Assembly: GCA_020073565.1 (NCBI GenBank)
Contig: JAIQEY010000013.1
Coordinates: 60,137-124,136 of the forward strand
Origin: Terriglobia bacterium
GTDB taxonomy: Bacteria > Acidobacteriota > Terriglobia > Terriglobales > Acidobacteriaceae
Length of the DNA: 64,000 nucleotides
Reading direction: 5' to 3'
Shown: positions 53,117-62,246 of the stretch, piece by piece
Numbering within the stretch: position 1 is the stretch's first letter
Layout: every line of letters begins with the position of its first letter
Program-made: the position numbers and the translations under genes
Notes under the pieces: generated by a model
What the model saw: the letters and a program-made list of their open reading frames with translations, nothing else
Told to the model about the DNA's origin: nothing
The model's database searches: none

Positions 53117-54181
53117 ATGTTTATTGATGAGGCAATAATCCGGGTCAAGGCTGGGAATGGCGGGAATGGCTGTATGGCGTTCCGGCGGGAGAAGTATGTT
53201 CCTCGTGGCGGGCCTTCGGGTGGTGATGGCGGCAAGGGCGGGGATGTTTGGATGGAGTCGAGCGAGCGGCACAATACGCTGGTGCATTTTCGCTTCAATC
53301 CGGAATACAAGTCGGAGCGAGGACGGCACGGCGAGGGGTCTAAGAAAACGGGGCGTGATGGAGAGGACATCGTTCTGAAAGTTCCGGTGGGGACGATTGT
53401 GTATGACGAGGAGACGGGCGAAAAGGTCCATGATTTTTCTCGCGCGGATGAACGGGTGGTGATCGCTCGCGGGGGACGGGGTGGGCGCGGGAACGCTCAG
53501 TTTGCGACTTCTACGCACCAGGCGCCACGTGAACATGAAGAAGGACGTCCCGGAGAAGAACGGACTTTCCGGCTGGAGTTGAAGTTGCTGGCGGATGTGG
53601 GACTGGTCGGATATCCGAATGTGGGGAAATCCACGTTGATTTCGCGGATTTCGGCGGCGCGTCCGAAGATTGCGGATTATCCGTTCACTACGCTGGAGCC
53701 GAATCTGGGAGTGGTGGTGGTCGCCGATAAGAAGAAAAAAGAGGAGGTCAGCTTCGTAGTGGCCGATATCCCCGGGCTGATTGAAGGCGCGCACACGGGC
53801 GCGGGGCTGGGGACGCAGTTTTTGCGGCACATCGAACGGACTCGGCTGCTGGTGCACCTGGTGGATGTTTCGGATGCGAGCGGGCGTGAGAACGTGGTGA
53901 AGGATGTCGAAGTGATCATGGGCGAGCTGGCTAATTTTGGAGCGGATCTGGAGAAGAAGCCGATGATCATGGTTGCGTCGAAGATCGATGTGGCAAATTC
54001 GGAGAAACTGAAAACACTGAAGCAGTGGGCGACTCGTGGGAAGGTGAAGTTCTATCCCATCTCCGCGGTTACGGGCGAGGGAATCGACAAGCTGAAGTTT
54101 GGTATGGCCGAAGAAGTGGAACGGGTACGCAAGGCCGCAGCCAAAGAAAATGTGGACAGCGCCCAACCGCTCATCAGGTAG
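53117..54181 (+). CDS. obgE: GTPase Obg (ObgE/CgtA)
   Basis: 354 residues. N-terminal Obg fold, glycine-rich ([31 protein letters not shown]), then the G domain with G1 GYPNVGKST (~166-174), G2 TTL, G3 [10 protein letters not shown]4 SKID and G5 ISAVTGEG. Acts in 50S ribosome assembly. The C-terminal extension of some Obg proteins is absent. Follows rplU-rpmA as in most bacteria. Confidence 0.97.
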   Translation: MFIDEAIIRVKAGNGGNGCMAFRREKYVPRGGPSGGDGGKGGDVWMESSERHNTLVHFRFNPEYKSERGRHGEGSKKTGRDGEDIVLKVPVGTIVYDEETGEKVHDFSRADERVVIARGGRGGRGNAQFATSTHQAPREHEEGRPGEERTFRLELKLLADVGLVGYPNVGKSTLISRISAARPKIADYPFTTLEPNLGVVVVADKKKKEEVSFVVADIPGLIEGAHTGAGLGTQFLRHIERTRLLVHLVDVSDASGRENVVKDVEVIMGELANFGADLEKKPMIMVASKIDVANSEKLKTLKQWATRGKVKFYPISAVTGEGIDKLKFGMAEEVERVRKAAAKENVDSAQPLIR

Positions 54182-54183
54182 GT

Positions 54184-54243
54184 AGGGATCCTTCGACTCC
54201 GCAGGAACTTCACTTCGTGAAGTTCCTGTTCCGCTCAGGATGA
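54184..54243 (+). repeat. Family D repeat, copy 4
   Basis: TCCTTCGACTCCGC, perfect inner stem AGGAACTTCAC / GTGAAGTTCCT, and TCCGCTCAGGATGAC; begins 3 bases after the obgE stop. Confidence 0.88.
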
Positions 54244-54287
54244 CGCCATGCGATTTTGCGATCGCAACCGCATCCGCATTCTGGCGT

Positions 54288-54722
54288 TCATACTCGCCAA
54301 TAGTCTGGCCGCCACTGCTGAACTGCTTTCTTGATCTCATTACGGGACAGCTTCTCGGACAGCGCTCTTGCCGCCAGTGCTGGCAGTTCCGCATCGGACG
54401 CAAAGCGTAACCCGATCAACTGCGATTCTGTGAATTCCCCGATGCGGGGACGCATGGATTCGCCCAGTAAGTTCGCCAGCCGCATTCTTTCTTCCAGCCG
54501 GATAACTCGATCCTGCACTTTGAGGGCGTAGAGGCGGATCTTGAACACCGCGACCACCACTGCGACCATTACGACGAGCATCCATGCGGAATGCAGTCCT
54601 GGCCTTCTGACCAGGTGGACTATGGCCGCGATCAGCGTGATGGCAAATACTGGCAGCATAAAGAAGTGGAAGAGAGGATCAAAACGAGTGTGATTGGAGA
54701 AATTCTGGACAGGGTCGGCCAT
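54288..54722 (-). CDS. DUF6526 membrane protein
   Basis: 144 residues. Two membrane segments (~19-38 FFMLPVFAITLIAAIVHLV; ~46-65 AWMLVVMVAVVVAVF) and a soluble tail with RVIRLEERMRLANLL and QLIGLRFASDAELPALA. Matches DUF6526; function unknown. Confidence 0.78.
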   Translation of the reverse strand: MADPVQNFSNHTRFDPLFHFFMLPVFAITLIAAIVHLVRRPGLHSAWMLVVMVAVVVAVFKIRLYALKVQDRVIRLEERMRLANLLGESMRPRIGEFTESQLIGLRFASDAELPALAARALSEKLSRNEIKKAVQQWRPDYWRV

Positions 54723-54795
54723 GGGTGAGACTCCTCTTGGAAAGACGCAATCATCATCGCATGGATGCCAACGGAATGCCGCCGGGACGGCGGCG

Positions 54796-55209
54796 CTACG
54801 TGGAGCGCTTTATCGAATTCACCAGCATTTTGGCGAGGACTAGCGGGGTGAGGAGAGAAATCACGCCAAGCGAGACTACGCAGTAGATGCACCACACTCC
54901 CAAGATATGCTGCTCGATTCTTGCCAGGTAGAGCGAGAAGGCGAACGCTGCCAGCACGGGGACCAGCATCAGACGGTAGGCTTCCCTGAAGGCTAGTACG
55001 GCCAGTAACAGGTATCCGGCTATGCCGATATCGGCGACCGGAATGCCTGCCACCATGGAGTAGGGGCTGTGGTTGACGATGCCGCAATCCCAGCGTTCGT
55101 TGATACTGCAGGGCGAGGTGTCGGTGCGGTAGTGCTCGCGCAAGGCGAGCGCGGAAGTTGTGATGCCAACCAGCGCTAGCAGGATCAGGATCCATCTCAT
55201 GAGGATCAT
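54796..55209 (-). CDS. Vitamin K epoxide reductase (VKOR) family protein
   Basis: 137 residues, four or so membrane helices. The VKOR cysteines are present: SPCSINERWDCG (loop pair) and WCIYC (active CxxC). Makes disulfides in the periplasm with quinone as electron acceptor, partnering a Trx-like protein. The start is 1-2 bases after the mnmE stop on the same strand, so it shares that operon. Confidence 0.88.
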   Translation of the reverse strand: MILMRWILILLALVGITTSALALREHYRTDTSPCSINERWDCGIVNHSPYSMVAGIPVADIGIAGYLLLAVLAFREAYRLMLVPVLAAFAFSLYLARIEQHILGVWCIYCVVSLGVISLLTPLVLAKMLVNSIKRST

Positions 55210-55210
55210 T

Positions 55211-56713
55211 CTACTTTCCGATGCAGAAGGTGCCAAAGATCAGGTTGAGGATGTCGTCGGTGGTGGTGGCGCCGGTGATTTCGTCGAGGGGGCGGAGAGC
55301 GTTGTAGAGGTCCAAGAGGAGCATTTCGTGCGGGACCCGGGCGGCTAGGGCGTTGGTGGCTGCGGTTAGAGCGGCGAGGGCGTCGGTGATCAGTTTGTGG
55401 TGACGGACGTTGGTGAGGAATGTGGATTCGGTGGGCGCGGTGGTGCCGGTGATGTGGTGGAGGATTTGGGCTCGGAGTTCGGGGATGCCTTCGCCGGTTA
55501 GGGCGGAGGTGGGGATCCAGGGCGCCGAGTTTCGCTCCGCTGGATAGCCGAGGGCGGCTGTCCCTACGTGGGCGGTTGCCAAGTCAGATTTGTTTTCGAC
55601 TACGATTGCGGCTCGACCTGCCACCTGGCCTAGCAACTCCTGATCTTCAGCGGTGGTGGGTTGGGTAGCGTCGAGCACCACGAGGACTAAGTCGGCGTCG
55701 GCCAGCGCTTCCATGGATTTTCTGATGCCAATGCTTTCGGCTTCGTCGAGGGCCCGGCGTATGCCGGCGGTGTCGACCAGCTGCACGGGGATGCCGCCGA
55801 TGGCTACGGTTTCGCTGACCAGATCGCGAGTGGTGCCGGGTTGGGCGGTGACGATGGCTCGCTCGCGCTCGACGAGACGATTGAAGAGGCTGGATTTGCC
55901 TACGTTGGGGCGGCCTACGATGGCTAGGGTCAGGCCTTGATGAACGATCTTGCCGTAGTGAAAGCTGGCGGCTAGTTGATAGAGCGGGGCTTGGACTTCG
56001 GCGATGTGGGTGAGGATGATGGCGTCGGGTGCGATGGAGACGTCGTCTTCGGCGAAATCAATGCCGGCTTCTAACAAGGCGATCAGTTCTACTAACTTTT
56101 GCTTGATCGGCTTCAGGAGTCTTGAGAGCGCGCCTTCCAATTGCTGGGCGGCTACTTTGGCTTGGAAGAGTGTTTGCGAATCGATCAGGTCGCGGACGGC
56201 TTCGGCCTGGGTCAGGTCGAGACGCCCGTTGAGGAAGGCTCGCATGGTGAATTCGCCGGGTTCGGCTAGGCGGGCTCCTTGAGCCAGAGCCAGTTCGGCG
56301 ATGTGGCGCAGGACGACCGGAGAACCGTGGGCAGATATTTCGAGGATGTCGTCGGTGGTGTAGGAGTGGGGTTTCTGGAAGTAGGTCACGACGACTTCGT
56401 CGATGCGCTGGTTGTGTGGCGCGGGCATTCCTGCCCGCGTGGACGTGTCAAGGTCCGAGTTCTCTGGTGCTGGAGAGTTTAGGACAGTGGTAGCTTGGTT
56501 CTTCTTGGATGCCGATCTTTCGCGGCCAGGAGTGTCCGCGCTACACGGGTCGATTAGTTCTCCGAAGACCGCTTTGCCGGGCTCGAGCTCGTGCTTCAGG
56601 CGGAGCATGGGCTGGGCTATTGCTCGTGCTTCCGGTCCAGCCAGGCGGACGACGCCGATGCCGCCGCGTCCGGGCGGGGTGGCGATCGCGACGATGGTGT
56701 CGTCGAGGTTCAC
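55211..56713 (-). CDS. mnmE: tRNA-modifying GTPase MnmE (TrmE) with two repeat inserts
   Basis: With MnmG modifies U34 of tRNAs. 500 residues against a usual ~450-460. N-terminal folate-binding domain ([20 protein letters not shown]), helical domain, then G domain: G1 GRPNVGKSS (267-275), G3 DTAG, G4 NKSD (374-377); C-terminal catalytic FCIGK end. About 46 extra residues (55-101) are encoded by two family B palindromes in opposite orientation and lie in the N-terminal domain. About 18 (380-398, [17 protein letters not shown]) are encoded by family C, between G4 and G5. Both are in frame. Confidence 0.94.
   Translation of the reverse strand: MNLDDTIVAIATPPGRGGIGVVRLAGPEARAIAQPMLRLKHELEPGKAVFGELIDPCSADTPGRERSASKKNQATTVLNSPAPENSDLDTSTRAGMPAPHNQRIDEVVVTYFQKPHSYTTDDILEISAHGSPVVLRHIAELALAQGARLAEPGEFTMRAFLNGRLDLTQAEAVRDLIDSQTLFQAKVAAQQLEGALSRLLKPIKQKLVELIALLEAGIDFAEDDVSIAPDAIILTHIAEVQAPLYQLAASFHYGKIVHQGLTLAIVGRPNVGKSSLFNRLVERERAIVTAQPGTTRDLVSETVAIGGIPVQLVDTAGIRRALDEAESIGIRKSMEALADADLVLVVLDATQPTTAEDQELLGQVAGRAAIVVENKSDLATAHVGTAALGYPAERNSAPWIPTSALTGEGIPELRAQILHHITGTTAPTESTFLTNVRHHKLITDALAALTAATNALAARVPHEMLLLDLYNALRPLDEITGATTTDDILNLIFGTFCIGK
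55526..55574 (+). repeat. Family C repeat inside mnmE, copy 4
   Basis: GAGTTTCGCTCCGC, TGGATAGCCGAGGGCGGCTG and TCCCTACGTGGGCG. In frame on the minus strand. Confidence 0.87.
56416..56546. repeat. Inverted pair of family B palindromes inside mnmE
   Basis: GCGGGCATTCCTGCCCGC (56416-56440) and CGCGGCCAGGAGTGTCCGCG (56521-56546) face each other across an ~80-base spacer, a REPIN-like layout. Confidence 0.87.
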
Positions 56714-56722
56714 ATGAGCATT

Positions 56723-57121
56723 CTAGCCATGTGGACCGATCGCGGGAGTGGATCTCATACGCTGAGCGCCCAATTCTTTGCGGTAAACAAAGAAGTAATA
56801 CAATGCCCAAAATAGGGGGAGAACCGACCACAGAACCAAGAACCAGAAGGCTCGCATTAGCCAGGATGAGTGGTCAAAGCCAAACCAGAAATATTGCATG
56901 GCGACCCAGAGCAAAGCGGCGCCAACGACCTCGGCAAACAGAATCAGTAGCAGTGCCGTTGCCGTCCCGGGTGACAAAGTAGGCTTCCCGGCGAAGATCT
57001 GCGCTGCTCGGGTCCCGATCCAAGTTCCGCTCAATGCCATGGATAGGATGGCACAGTAGAGATAGATCCGTTCGGCAGTGCGGGAGAGAATCCACGACCG
57101 GGGTATGGGCAAGATCATCAT
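56723..57121 (-). CDS. Four-helix membrane hypothetical protein
   Basis: 132 residues with about four membrane segments (YLYCAILSMALSGTW, TALLLILFAEVVGAALL, WFLVLWSVLPLFWALYYFF). No family recognised. It ends 9 bases before mnmE on the same strand and may lead that operon. Divergent from rpmH. Confidence 0.6.
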   Translation of the reverse strand: MMILPIPRSWILSRTAERIYLYCAILSMALSGTWIGTRAAQIFAGKPTLSPGTATALLLILFAEVVGAALLWVAMQYFWFGFDHSSWLMRAFWFLVLWSVLPLFWALYYFFVYRKELGAQRMRSTPAIGPHG

Positions 57122-57230
57122 GGTCGGTGGAGCTTACCACATACTGGCACGTTTGCCGGGGGTACTTACCGTCATTTATACTTGTCGTTTGCCTCAGGGA
57201 AGTTGATTCAGTCAGGAGCAGGGATTTTCG

Positions 57231-57386
57231 ATGCCGAAACGTACATTTCAACCCAACCGGCGCAAGCGTTCGAAGAAGCACGGGTTCCGGACTCGCATGA
57301 AGACCAAGAGCGGGGCCGCAGTGCTGTCGCGCCGCCGGGCCAAGGGACGCAAGCGCGTCTCAGTGAAGCCGGGTTTCCGCGAGTAG
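57231..57386 (+). CDS. rpmH: 50S ribosomal protein L34
   Basis: 51 residues: [39 protein letters not shown] and GRKRVSV, the normal L34 with a slightly longer end (KPGFRE). Start set by MPKRT. First gene of the rpmH-rnpA-yidD-yidC-jag string. Confidence 0.97.
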   Translation: MPKRTFQPNRRKRSKKHGFRTRMKTKSGAAVLSRRRAKGRKRVSVKPGFRE

Positions 57387-57433
57387 TTTTCCCACCACGG
57401 ACAGCAGGGCCGTCAATTGTGCAGGACTGTGAA

Positions 57434-57838
57434 GTGAGCGCGGACGCTCCCAACCAGAGTGTTGAGCAATCTGTGGACCAAGAGGGGGCAGGATTTCCCC
57501 GTGCGGCGCGGTTGCTGAAGCACTCGGAGTTCGAGCGCGTGTACAAGCAGGGCCGGAGGCATTTTTCCTCTCACATGACCGTGTTTTATCTGCGGCAGGC
57601 GGAGGGCGGGGCGCGCGTCGGGTTTACGGTGGGACGCGTGCTGGGAGGCGCGGTCGAGCGGAACCGGATCAAGCGTCGGCTGCGCGAAGCGGTGCGGCTC
57701 CGACGGGCGTTGCTGAAGGTGCCGGTGGATGTCGTGATCAATCCCAAGAAATCCGTGCTCACGGTGGAGTTTCCGGTGGTGGTGGAAGAAGTTCGCCGGG
57801 CGTTTGACTTGATTGCGAAGAAGTTGGTGGAGAAATGA
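57434..57838 (+). CDS. rnpA: Ribonuclease P protein component
   Basis: 134 residues from the GTG at 57434 (AGGA at 7 bases). The RNA-binding core [20 protein letters not shown] (~85-100), preceded by [17 protein letters not shown]. Binds the RNase P RNA to mature tRNA 5' ends. The frame is open upstream into rpmH, but those residues are not RnpA-like. It overlaps yidD by 4 bases. Confidence 0.93.
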   Translation: MSADAPNQSVEQSVDQEGAGFPRAARLLKHSEFERVYKQGRRHFSSHMTVFYLRQAEGGARVGFTVGRVLGGAVERNRIKRRLREAVRLRRALLKVPVDVVINPKKSVLTVEFPVVVEEVRRAFDLIAKKLVEK

Positions 57839-58104
57839 AGTTCCTCGCGCTCTGGCTGTTGCGGGGGTACAAGCGATGGGTTTCGCCTGCTTTTCCTCCT
57901 GCTTGCCGGTATGTTCCGACTTGTTCGGAGTATGCGATGGAAGCGGTGGAGCGGTATGGGGTGCTGCGCGGCGGGACGATGGCGGCCTGGCGGGTGCTGC
58001 GATGCCATCCTTTTGTTAAGGGCGGGTATGACCCGGTAGTGAAGGCGGCTCGGGAATCCCACTCATTCGCAAAGAGCGCGAATGAGTGGGGCACCCGAAC
58101 TTAA
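57835..58104 (+). CDS. yidD: Membrane protein insertion efficiency factor YidD
   Basis: 89 residues. Canonical core ([27 protein letters not shown], ends FVKGGYDPV) with the conserved Cys pair. The last ~14 residues ([14 protein letters not shown]) are encoded by a family A palindrome and replace the usual end. Overlaps rnpA by 4 bases. Confidence 0.94.
   Translation: MKFLALWLLRGYKRWVSPAFPPACRYVPTCSEYAMEAVERYGVLRGGTMAAWRVLRCHPFVKGGYDPVVKAARESHSFAKSANEWGTRT
58058..58090 (+). repeat. Family A palindrome at the yidD 3' end, copy 6
   Basis: CCCACTCATTCGC / GCGAATGAGTGGG with a 7-base loop, nearly the same as the copy in parB. Confidence 0.9.
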
Positions 58105-58133
58105 CGACGAACGACTAACGACGAGCGACACTC

Positions 58134-59894
58134 TTGGCAGAATTTCAAAATCCGCAGCAAGAGCCCGGGATGGAGCGCAGGCTACTGCTGGCGATTGCGC
58201 TAATCTTCTTGGTCATGATGTTGTTCCAGCCCGTGCTGAAGAAATATCTGCCGCAGCCTCCGGCGAAACCGGAGAATACTCAGGCGCTTCCGGCGCAGAA
58301 CCAGGCACAGCCTCCGATGGCGGCGGGTGCGAGGGGGGTGGCGCGGGTTGCGAGTTCCGGGAAAAATGCGCCGGCGGTGGCTCGTCAGCAGGCGGAGAGC
58401 GAATCGGAGACGGTCGTCGAGAATGGCCTCTACCGGATCGTCTTCACTAATCGCGGCGCGCAAGTGAAGTCGTGGGTGTTGAAGAACTACAAGGACCGGC
58501 CGAACGGCAATCCCCTGGATCTGGTCAACTCGGACGCGGCGAAGAAATATGGCTATCCGCTGTCGTTGTGGACCTATGACGAGGGTCTGCGAAACAAAGT
58601 TAATTCTGCGCTCTATGTGGCAAGCAGCACGAGCGCGACGGCACCCGCTGAGATCACGTTCACCTACGCCGACGGCGACGTCGCGGTGCGCAAGAGTTTC
58701 AAGTTCGATCACAGTTATGCCGTGGACGTGCATACCTCGGTTGAGGTGCAGGGCGCCGAAGTGACGGCGTTCCCCATGTGGCCGTCGGGATTCGGGGATG
58801 AGACGAGCGGGCCGGCTTATGCTGCGACCCAGATCGCGTATCAGTACAACGGTACGGTCGAGCGGCTGGCGATCAAGAAGGTCAGCGGAGGAGGTACCGT
58901 TCCCGGACCGTTCCAGTGGGCGGGGATTTCAGACCAGTACTTTGCCGCCGCTTTTATTCCGCAGGATCCTCAGAACGCGGCGATGGTCACATTGCGGAAC
59001 GCGCTTGAAATTCGGCGCAAACCCTCCGACCCGAATGATCAAACGATGGACAAGGTCGACGTTCTGGGCGCCGCGGTGGGCAGTCTGAAGGGTGCGATTG
59101 CGGCCCGGCTGTATGTGGGGCCGAAGACTCTGGATAACCTCCAGGCGGTGCCGGTGCCGGGAATCACCGGGGCCGAGCCTGACCTGCGCGGGATTGTGGA
59201 TTTCGGGTGGCTCGGGTACATCGCGCGCCCGCTGTTTCTGTGGCTGAAGTGGACGTTCAAGTACGTCCACAACTGGGGATGGGCGATCGTACTCCAGACC
59301 ATCATTATCAACCTGGCCCTGCTGCCGCTGCGGTTGTCGCAGATGAAGTCGATGCTGAAGATGCAGCGCGTGGCGCCGCAGATCAAGGCGATCCAGGAGA
59401 AGTACAAGAAGTACAGCCTGCGCGATCCGAAGAAGGCTGAGATGAACACCGAGATCTCGGCGCTGTACAAGAAGGAGGGCGTGAACCCTGCCGGGGGTTG
59501 TCTGCCGCTGCTGATTCAGATGCCATTCCTGTTCGCGTACTATCGCATGCTTGGAGTGGCGATTGATCTGCGGCATGCGCCCTGGTTGTGGGTACCCGAT
59601 CTCGCGGCGCCGGATCCGCATTACGTGCTGCCGATTGCAATCGTGGTCACGATGTTCTTCATGCAGCGGATGACACCGCAGGCGGGCATGGATCCCACAC
59701 AACAGAAGATGATGAACTTTATGATGCCGGCCATGCTGGGATACATCAGCTTTAACCTGGCGTCCGGGTTGTGCTTGTACTGGGCCGTGGGCCAGCTGAT
59801 CGGCATCGTGCAGCAGATGGCGCTGAACCGGAGTTCCCTGGGTCGCGAGATGCGGGAGATGATGGAGAAGCGGGCGAGGAAGAAAGAGAAATAA
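58134..59894 (+). CDS. yidC: Membrane protein insertase YidC
   Basis: 586 residues from a TTG at 58134 (MAEFQNPQQEP, like other YidC N-termini here); an ATG at 58170 is the alternative. N-terminal membrane anchor (LLLAIALIFLVMMLFQPVL), a large periplasmic P1 domain (~75-340), then five membrane segments with the typical QMKSMLKMQRVAPQIKAIQEKY and NPAGGCLPLLIQMPFLFAYYRML. Inserts membrane proteins alone and with SecYEG. Confidence 0.96.
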   Translation: MAEFQNPQQEPGMERRLLLAIALIFLVMMLFQPVLKKYLPQPPAKPENTQALPAQNQAQPPMAAGARGVARVASSGKNAPAVARQQAESESETVVENGLYRIVFTNRGAQVKSWVLKNYKDRPNGNPLDLVNSDAAKKYGYPLSLWTYDEGLRNKVNSALYVASSTSATAPAEITFTYADGDVAVRKSFKFDHSYAVDVHTSVEVQGAEVTAFPMWPSGFGDETSGPAYAATQIAYQYNGTVERLAIKKVSGGGTVPGPFQWAGISDQYFAAAFIPQDPQNAAMVTLRNALEIRRKPSDPNDQTMDKVDVLGAAVGSLKGAIAARLYVGPKTLDNLQAVPVPGITGAEPDLRGIVDFGWLGYIARPLFLWLKWTFKYVHNWGWAIVLQTIIINLALLPLRLSQMKSMLKMQRVAPQIKAIQEKYKKYSLRDPKKAEMNTEISALYKKEGVNPAGGCLPLLIQMPFLFAYYRMLGVAIDLRHAPWLWVPDLAAPDPHYVLPIAIVVTMFFMQRMTPQAGMDPTQQKMMNFMMPAMLGYISFNLASGLCLYWAVGQLIGIVQQMALNRSSLGREMREMMEKRARKKEK

Positions 59895-59897
59895 TGA

Positions 59898-59967
59898 GCT
59901 CTCAGCTTTCAGCTATCAGCTCTCAGTAGAGCTGGTTGCTGACAGCTGAGAGCTGACAGCTGAGAGC
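59898..59967. repeat. Inverted repeat of CTCAGCT words
   Basis: GCTCTCAGCTTTCAGCTATC arm and GACAGCTGAGAGCTGACAGC arm form a hairpin just before jag. Related to the CTCAGTTC repeats near 2.3 kb. Confidence 0.7.
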
Positions 59968-59976
59968 GTATTCACT

Positions 59977-60516
59977 ATGCCGATCACAGACAAGGTTGCG
60001 GCCGCCAAACAGATTGGGGAATTTCTGCAGGCCGTCATTACGCGTGGCGGGTTTCGATTGAAGTACCGGATCACGGTAGATCCTCCGATCGCGGGGAACC
60101 GGGAGTGGGAACATCCGGAGATTCTGGTGGAGTTTGCGGGACCGGATTCGGCGCTGTTGCTGGAGCGGGCTGGGGAGTTGCTGCGTTCGTTTGAATTGCT
60201 GGCGTCGGAGATTCTGCATCTGCAGGGGAACGAGCACGAGAAGATCTGGTTCGACTGCAAAAATTTTCGCTCACTGCGCATTGAGGAACTGCAGCTGGCG
60301 GCGCGCACGGCGGCGGAGAAAGTACGGAGCACAGGAACGCCGTACCGGTTTGCGCCGATGTCATCGCGCGAGCGGCGGATTGTACACCTCGCGCTGCGCG
60401 AGGAACGCGACTTGAAAACCGAAAGCGACGGCGAAGGAGGACGGCGGTCGGTGGTGGTGTATCCGGGGAATTATAAGCTGGTGGAACGGCCGGGGCGCCG
60501 GACCACATCCGAGTGA
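59977..60516 (+). CDS. jag: Jag/KhpB-type RNA-binding protein (KH-R3H)
   Basis: 179 residues. A KH-like part (~20-85) then the R3H domain with RFAPMSSRERRIVHLALRE, where Arg and His of R-x3-H are in RRIVH. It lacks the N-terminal Jag_N domain seen in longer members. KhpB binds many small RNAs and mRNAs. In its usual place after yidC. Confidence 0.85.
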   Translation: MPITDKVAAAKQIGEFLQAVITRGGFRLKYRITVDPPIAGNREWEHPEILVEFAGPDSALLLERAGELLRSFELLASEILHLQGNEHEKIWFDCKNFRSLRIEELQLAARTAAEKVRSTGTPYRFAPMSSRERRIVHLALREERDLKTESDGEGGRRSVVVYPGNYKLVERPGRRTTSE

Positions 60517-60528
60517 TGCTGACATTTG

Positions 60529-60573
60529 CCGAGCTTCGCTCGGCTGGACCGCTGGGGGCGGCTGTCCCTACGT
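60529..60573 (+). repeat. Family C repeat, copy 5
   Basis: GAGCTTCGCTCGGC, GGACCGCTGGGGGCGGCTGTCC and CTACGTG; between jag and dnaA. Confidence 0.82.
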
Positions 60574-60851
60574 GAATTTCGAACGTTGCACTCTTTGCGC
60601 GGCAGTTATTTTCTCGACACTTGACAACGCGACGAAATCGCGGTTGATGAAGCGCTTCCTCCAAAAACTTTTTTGTTGGTGACACCGACGCACGAATTTT
60701 TCTGTGCTACTATGCATTTCGTCCGCGTTCTGCATATCAGCAAGGCAACCAGCTACTGCGCAAGCGGAAGCTGCTCTTAGAGATCTCATAATTCGAGAGT
60801 TGATTGTTCCGAATGCGTCTTCACGGGCGCATTCGATATTTTTGGGAAAAA
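60574..60851. other. dnaA upstream region
   Basis: No gene and no clear DnaA-box cluster. Sequence from ~60660 is AT-richer; a dnaA promoter must lie here, but I cannot place it with confidence. Confidence 0.4.
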
Positions 60852-62246
60852 ATGTCCGTCACCAGCTCCGCCATCATTCCGAATCCCTGGGTGCGCATCC
60901 TGGACGCACTGGAAAAGAAAATCAACCGGCACTCCTATGACACCTGGCTGAAGCCGACGCGCTACAGTCACGCCAGTAATGGAATTCTGTTCGTACGCGT
61001 TCCGACCGCGGAGTTCACGCATGTGTCCGACAAATATGCCGACCTGATTCAGGAAGCGATCGATAATCTTGGTCTGGATTACAAGGACGTGAAGTTTGTG
61101 ACGCCGGAAGACGATCCGTCGAATACGCCGATCCGGCACAACGGCGGGCTGTCGCTGCACAGCTCAGGCGGCCAAACTCCATCGGGAGGGCCGCATCCGA
61201 CGCAGGCGCGCTTCGATTGGGATAGCGCCGCGCAACTGAATCCGCGCTACACATTTGATGCGTTCGTTATTGGAAGCGGGAACCAGTTCGCGCATGCCGC
61301 CTGCCAGGCGGTGGCGGAGCGGCCGTCGAAAGCCTACAACCCGCTCTTCCTGTATGGGGGCACGGGCATGGGCAAGACCCATCTGATGCAGGCCATCGGG
61401 CACGAAGTCAAGCAGCGGTCACCCCAGGCCGCCATCTGTTACGTGTCGAGCGAGAAGTTCACCAACGAGATGATCAACTCGCTGCGCTACGACAAGATGA
61501 CCAGCTTCCGCGATAAGTTCCGGAACGTGGATGTGCTGCTGGTGGACGATATCCAGTTCCTCACCCAGAAGGAGCGCACCCAGGAAGAGTTCTTTCATAC
61601 GTTCAATACTTTGCATGAATCGATGAAGCAGATCGTGATTGCGAGCGACCGTCCGCCGAAAGAGTTGGCTGAATTCGAGGACCGCCTGCGCAGCCGGTTT
61701 GAGTGGGGGCTGATCGCCGACATTCAACCGCCGGACCTGGAGACTAAGGTCGCTATCCTGCAGAAGAAAGCGGAGCAAGAAAAGGTCACGCTGCCGACCG
61801 ACGTAGCGCTGTTTATTGCTTCGAATATCCGGTCGAATGTGCGGGAACTTGAAGGCGCGCTGATCCGGTTGGTGGCGCACTCGTCTTTGATTGGAGCGGA
61901 GATCACACTTCCCTACACGCAGCAGGTGCTGAAGAATTTCATCGACTCGCAGGCTCGGAAGGTTACGATTGAGTCCATCCAGAAGGCGGTCGCCGAGCAG
62001 TTCGGGTTGCGCCTGGTGGAGATCAAGGCGAAAAATAATTCGCGGTCGATCGTCTATCCCCGGCAGATTGCGATGTACCTGGCCAAGCATCTGACGGAGG
62101 CTTCGTTGCCGGAGATTGGGCGGCAATTTGGCGGCAAGCACCACACGACCGTGCTGCACTCGGTGGAGAAGATCGAAGAGGTCCGCAAGGGTGACAAGGA
62201 TTTGAACAGGCTGCTGAATAAATTGACCGAGCAATTAGGCGCTTGA
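60852..62246 (+). CDS. dnaA: Chromosomal replication initiator DnaA
   Basis: 464 residues from the ATG at 60852. Domain I (~6-85, WVRILDALEKKINRHSYDTW), a short linker (~90-125), AAA+ domain with Walker A GGTGMGKTH, Walker B VLLVDDIQFL and the sensor/Arg-finger part (RLRSRFEWGLIADIQPPDLET), and domain IV with the signature GGKHHTTVLHSVEKI for DnaA-box binding. Next to dnaN but about 40 kb from the parABS/skew-switch region. Confidence 0.97.
   Translation: MSVTSSAIIPNPWVRILDALEKKINRHSYDTWLKPTRYSHASNGILFVRVPTAEFTHVSDKYADLIQEAIDNLGLDYKDVKFVTPEDDPSNTPIRHNGGLSLHSSGGQTPSGGPHPTQARFDWDSAAQLNPRYTFDAFVIGSGNQFAHAACQAVAERPSKAYNPLFLYGGTGMGKTHLMQAIGHEVKQRSPQAAICYVSSEKFTNEMINSLRYDKMTSFRDKFRNVDVLLVDDIQFLTQKERTQEEFFHTFNTLHESMKQIVIASDRPPKELAEFEDRLRSRFEWGLIADIQPPDLETKVAILQKKAEQEKVTLPTDVALFIASNIRSNVRELEGALIRLVAHSSLIGAEITLPYTQQVLKNFIDSQARKVTIESIQKAVAEQFGLRLVEIKAKNNSRSIVYPRQIAMYLAKHLTEASLPEIGRQFGGKHHTTVLHSVEKIEEVRKGDKDLNRLLNKLTEQLGA

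Noticed and set aside
57182..57433. Longer rnpA start overlapping rpmH
   Set aside because: An overlapping rpmH-rnpA arrangement exists in some bacteria, but residues upstream of the GTG at 57434 show no RnpA similarity.
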